Part shown: positions 60,783 through 64,000 of the stretch, in pieces | How the letters are laid out: the number at the start of each line of letters is the position of its first letter | Position numbering within the stretch: position 1 is the stretch's first letter | NCBI RefSeq assembly: GCF_027497495.1 | Contig: NZ_CP114205.1 | Location: forward strand, 930,001 to 994,000 | DNA: 64,000 bases | Direction of reading: 5' to 3' | From: Streptomyces tubercidicus | GTDB taxonomy: Bacteria; Actinomycetota; Actinomycetes; Streptomycetales; Streptomycetaceae | Made by a program: the position numbers and the translations under genes | The notes under the pieces: generated by a model | What the model saw: the letters and a program-made list of their open reading frames with translations, nothing else | Database searches by the model: none | Told to the model about the DNA's origin: nothing

Positions 60783-62615
60783 TTACCCGCGGGTTACTTG
60801 CGAGGTCATCACGTGATCGGAGACCGGGGTGAGGTGTGCGTCACGCCGTACCAGCGCCGCATAGCGTCCGTCGGCGGCGAGCAGTTCGTCATGGGTGCCG
60901 CGTTCGGCGATCCGGCCGGCGTCCAGCACGACGATCTGGTCGGCGTCGCGGACCGTGGACAGGCGGTGCGCGATGGTGAGGGTGGTGCGGCCGGCGGACA
61001 GCTCGTCGATGGCCTGCTGCACGGCGTGTTCGGTGCGGGTGTCCAGGGCGCTGGTCGCCTCGTCCAGGACGAGGACGGGCGGGTCGCGCAGGATGGTGCG
61101 GGCGAGCGCGAGGCGCTGTTTCTCGCCGCCGGAGAAGCGGTAGCCGCGCTCGCCCACGAGGGTGTCGTAGCCGTCGGGGAGGGCCGCGATGTGGTCGTGG
61201 ATCTGGGCGGCGCGGGCGGCGCGTTCGATGTCCTCGTCGGTGGCGTCCGGCTTGGCGAAGCGGAGGTTGTCGGCGACCGAGGCGTGGAAGAGGTAGGTCT
61301 CCTGGGAGACCACGCCGACGGCGCGGGCCAGGGTGTCGAAGTCGAGGTCGCGGACGTCCGTGCCGTCGAGGGTGACCCGGCCTCCGGTCACGTCGTAGAG
61401 GCGTGGCACCAGATAGCTCAGGGTGCTCTTGCCGCTGCCGGTCGGCCCGACGATGGCGAGGCTGCCGCCGGCGGGGAGGGTCAGATCGATGCCGTCGAGG
61501 GTGGTGGCGGCCTCGGGGTCGTAGCGGAACGTCACGTTCTCGAAGCGGACTTCACCGCGCGGGGCCGGGATACGGACCGGTTCGGCGGGCTCGGTGATGG
61601 CGACCGGCAGATCGAGGTACTCGAAGATGCGCTGGAAGAGCGCGAGCGAGGTCTGCATCTGTACGCCGGTGGACAGCAGGGAGACGGTGGGGCGCAGCAG
61701 GCCCTGCTGGAGCGAGACGAAGGCGACGAGGGTGCCGAGGGAGAAGGCCGGGCCGCCCAGTTGGAGGACCAGGCCGGCCGCCCAGTAGATCAGGGCGGGC
61801 ATGGCGGCCATCACGATCCCGATGGTGGCCATCCGCCAGCGGCCGGCCATGCTGGCGCGGACCTCCAGGTCGACCAGCCGCTCGGATTCACCGGCGAAGG
61901 TACGGGTGAGGGAGTCGGCGCGGCCCATCGTGCGGCCGAGGAGGATGCCGCTGACCGAGAGGGACTCGGTGACCATCGCGGACATGGCGGCCATCTGCTT
62001 CTGCCGCTGGGTGGTGATCTTCTTGCGTTCGTTGCCGACCCGGCGGCTGATCCAGACGAAGAGCGGAAGCAGCAGCAGTGAGACGGCGGTCAGCCGCCAG
62101 TCGAGGGCGAGCATGGCGCAGACGGTGGCGAGGACGGAGGTCAGGTTGGAGACCAGGGAGGTGGCGGTGGAGGTGACCGTCGCCTGCATACCGCCGATGT
62201 CATTGGCGATCCGGGACTGGACCTCGCCGGTGCGGGTGCGGGTGAAGAAGGCCAGCGGCATCCGCTGCAGCTTGCCGTAGACGGCGGTGCGCAGATCGTG
62301 CATGACGCGCTGGCCGACGGTGGTGGAGAGCAGGGTCTGCAGGACGCCGAAGACGCTGGTGGTGACCGCGGTGGCGATCATGCCGAGGGCGAGCAGGGTC
62401 AGCAGTCCGGTGCGCCGGCCGGGTATCGCCACGTCCAGGATCTCGCGGAGGAGAAAGGGCGAGGCGACCGAGACCAGCGAGGAGGCGCCGACGAGCAGGC
62501 CGACGAGGGCGAGCCGGGCGCGGTAGGGGCGGAAGAGCGCGAGGATCCGCCGCAACGGGACCGGTTTTCCCGGGTCCTTGGGCGGTGCGGTCCACTGGGG
62601 TTCGTCGCTGCGCAT
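60783..62615 (-). CDS. ABC transporter, fused membrane and ATPase (exporter type)
   Basis: A 610-residue half-transporter. Six membrane helices in residues 25-310 (LALVGLLVGASSLVSVASPF, LLTLLALGMIATAVTTSVFG) and a nucleotide-binding domain: Walker A VGPTGSGKSTLSYLVPRLY, Q-loop VGVVSQETYLFHASVADNLR, signature YRFSGGEKQRLALARTILRD, Walker B PVLVLDEATSALDTRTE, switch His LTIAHRLSTVRDADQIVVLD. The ATG at 62615 behind GAAGGAG matches family starts; an ATG at 62669 is closer to the operator. It is divergent from a MarR regulator, so probably a drug-type exporter repressed by it. Confidence 0.94.
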   Translation of the reverse strand: MRSDEPQWTAPPKDPGKPVPLRRILALFRPYRARLALVGLLVGASSLVSVASPFLLREILDVAIPGRRTGLLTLLALGMIATAVTTSVFGVLQTLLSTTVGQRVMHDLRTAVYGKLQRMPLAFFTRTRTGEVQSRIANDIGGMQATVTSTATSLVSNLTSVLATVCAMLALDWRLTAVSLLLLPLFVWISRRVGNERKKITTQRQKQMAAMSAMVTESLSVSGILLGRTMGRADSLTRTFAGESERLVDLEVRASMAGRWRMATIGIVMAAMPALIYWAAGLVLQLGGPAFSLGTLVAFVSLQQGLLRPTVSLLSTGVQMQTSLALFQRIFEYLDLPVAITEPAEPVRIPAPRGEVRFENVTFRYDPEAATTLDGIDLTLPAGGSLAIVGPTGSGKSTLSYLVPRLYDVTGGRVTLDGTDVRDLDFDTLARAVGVVSQETYLFHASVADNLRFAKPDATDEDIERAARAAQIHDHIAALPDGYDTLVGERGYRFSGGEKQRLALARTILRDPPVLVLDEATSALDTRTEHAVQQAIDELSAGRTTLTIAHRLSTVRDADQIVVLDAGRIAERGTHDELLAADGRYAALVRRDAHLTPVSDHVMTSQVTRG

Positions 62616-62682
62616 GGGCTCCTTCGGGGGTGCGGAAGACGGCCAGGGGGCCGCCGGACGGACAAGCATCGTGGAGCTTAGC

Positions 62683-62707
62683 TCATTGTTACCTATACTC
62701 ACAATGA
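62683..62707. promoter_or_regulatory. MarR operator between ABC exporter and marR
   Basis: Inverted repeat TCATTGT-N11-ACAATGA in an AT-rich island between two divergent starts. Size and place are those of a MarR binding site that could control both genes; the overlapping TTGTTA and TATACT look like promoter parts. Confidence 0.75.
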
Positions 62708-62738
62708 ATAAACTCCGGCTGTCCGCTATCCTCGCGGT

Positions 62739-63197
62739 ATGCCCTCCTCCGAGCCGACGGTCAGCACCACGAACCTCGCCGAGCAGCTGGTACGGCTGAC
62801 CCGCCGGATGCACCGCGCCCAGAAGCACCAGCTGGCCCACCTGGACCTCGCGTTCACCCCCGCGCAGTCCCGGCTGCTGCGGATCGTCGCCCACTACGGC
62901 GACACCCCGCCGCGGATGGCCGATCTCGCCGAGCGGCTGGAGGTCGTGCCGCGCGCGGTGACCACGCTGGTGGACGCGCTGGAGACCCAGGGCGCGGTGC
63001 GCCGGGTACCCGATCCGGCCAACCGGCGGGTGATCCGGATCGAGCTGACCGACACCGGCCATACCGCGATGCGGGCGTTGCGCAGCGCACGGCGGGCCGC
63101 GGCGGAGGAGATCCTGGCACCGCTCACCGCCGATCAGCGCGAGGTGCTCGGCGGACTGCTGTCCACCCTGGTCGACGGGCCGGGGGCCCCGCATTGA
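62739..63197 (+). CDS. MarR-family transcriptional regulator
   Basis: A 152-residue winged-helix regulator: LVRLTRRMHRAQKHQLAHLD, FTPAQSRLLRIVAHYGDTPP, MADLAERLEVVPRAVTTLVD for the recognition helix, ETQGAVRRVPDPANRRVIRI for the wing, and a C-terminal dimer helix. Divergent from the ABC exporter, with an operator palindrome between them. Confidence 0.94.
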   Translation: MPSSEPTVSTTNLAEQLVRLTRRMHRAQKHQLAHLDLAFTPAQSRLLRIVAHYGDTPPRMADLAERLEVVPRAVTTLVDALETQGAVRRVPDPANRRVIRIELTDTGHTAMRALRSARRAAAEEILAPLTADQREVLGGLLSTLVDGPGAPH

Positions 63198-63228
63198 GCT
63201 GACACACCGTCAACCGGAGGAGTGCCGC

Positions 63229-64000
63229 CATGCCCCTGCTGGAGCCGGATCCCCAGACCCTGCGGCCCACCGCCCCCGGCGGCCCGGCCCACGACCGGGT
63301 GGCCGCCCCGCGCGCGTCCGGCACCCCCGAGCCGCTGCGCGGTGACCTGATCGCGCTGCTCGGCGCGGACAAGGTGCTCCACAAGCTCTCCGACCTGGTC
63401 CGCTACGCCTCCGACGCCAGCCCGTACCGCTTCGTCCCGCAGGCCGTGGTGATGGCCGAGGATCTCGACGACATCTCCGCGGTCTTCTCCTACGCGCACG
63501 GCAAGGGCCGCAAGGTCGTCTTCCGGGCCGCCGGGACCTCCCTCAACGGCCAGGCGCAGGGCGAGGACATCCTCATCGACGTACGCCGCCACTGGACGGG
63601 CATCGAGGTGCTCGACGGCGGGGCCCGCGCCCGCATCCGGCCGGGGACCACCGTGCTGCGCGCCAACACCACGCTGGCCCGCCACGGCCGGGTACTCGGG
63701 CCCGATCCGGCCAGCGCCGTCGCCTGCACCCTGGGCGGCGTGGTCGCCAACAACGCCTCCGGGATGACGGCCGGCACCACCCGTAACTCCTACCGGACCC
63801 TGGCCTCGGTCACCCTGGTGCTGCCGTCGGGCACCATCGTCGACACCGCGGAAGCGGACGCCGACGCGGAGCTGGCGCACGCCGAACCGGCGCTGTGCGC
63901 GGGCCTGCTGGCGCTGAAGGCGGAGATCGAGGCGGATCCGGACCTGGTGGCCAGGATCCGCGCCAAGTACCAGATCAAGAACACCAACGGCTACCGCCTG
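63229..64000 (+). CDS. FAD-linked oxidase (D-lactate dehydrogenase/GlcD-like), 3' end outside window
   Basis: 257 codons of a PCMH-type FAD-binding oxidase. The FAD domain shows VPQAVVMAEDLDDISAVFSY, VFRAAGTSLNGQAQGEDILI, IRPGTTVLRANTTLARHGRV, LGPDPASAVACTLGGVVANN, ASGMTAGTTRNSYRTLASVT. The length of the N-terminus and the KYQIKNTNGYRL segment suggest the large family that carries an extra iron-sulphur domain at its C-terminus, which would lie beyond the window. Start at ATG 63229 behind GGAGGAG. It oxidises a 2-hydroxyacid, probably D-lactate or glycolate. Confidence 0.9.

Overview
The window reads as a piece of a Streptomyces (or close actinomycete) chromosome. The DNA is very GC-rich with strong third-position GC, starts are often GTG behind GGAGG-type sites, and the gene content is typical of the genus: an SPFH/NfeD pair, a PucR regulator, an ALF-repeat/HINT polymorphic toxin, trypsin-like secreted proteins with FG-GAP-like repeats, and a short cysteine-ending leader peptide before sulfonate genes. 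No rRNA, tRNA or CRISPR array was seen.

Layout. 1-5.2 kb: a minus-strand ferredoxin, ferredoxin reductase and cytochrome P450 operon (P450 cut by the window edge) and a GH15 glucoamylase-like enzyme. 5.2-7 kb: degraded DNA ending in a broken IS982-type transposase. 7-9.4 kb: a LysR regulator divergent from an NmrA-like/SDR oxidoreductase pair. 9.8-19.8 kb: NfeD-like and flotillin-like proteins, a PucR regulator, an alpha/beta hydrolase, then a cation transport block (AGCS symporter, CPA1 antiporter, IT-superfamily permease, CBS protein).

19.8-24.6 kb is a gene graveyard: truncated methyltransferase, oxidoreductase membrane segment, MBL/rhodanese and MFS genes, with one intact FadR-type regulator. 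It leads into an intact carboxylic acid reductase (24.6-28.2 kb). 28.2-35 kb is a second eroded block of toxin/immunity-like fragments, interrupted by a complete IS630-type element with perfect 32-bp ends, TA target duplication and a pyrroline-5-carboxylate reductase-like passenger. 35-43.8 kb is a minus-strand set of exported proteins: a small secreted protein, a trypsin-fold protein lacking its catalytic His and Ser, an active-looking trypsin-like protease, a very large ALF-repeat/HINT toxin split by one frameshift, and a probable immunity gene.

44-50.5 kb: YjbQ, then a cysteine leader peptide and the ssuC-B-A-D sulfonate uptake and desulfonation operon, followed by a flavoprotein monooxygenase-like gene. 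50.7 kb holds a likely 19-residue hydrophobic peptide gene with its own ribosome site and terminator. 53.8-57.6 kb is a coherent formamide module: FmdB, AmiS/UreI channel and formamidase on plus, with divergent NAD-dependent formate dehydrogenase to oxidise the formate. 57.7-64 kb: a toroid-like membrane protein with a cupin-like partner, a Nudix hydrolase, an ABC exporter/MarR divergent pair with a clear operator, and the start of a large FAD-linked oxidase.

Many broken genes differ from intact ones by single-base shifts, often in C or G runs, so some could be assembly errors rather than true decay; several others are plain truncations and junctions that cannot be explained that way.
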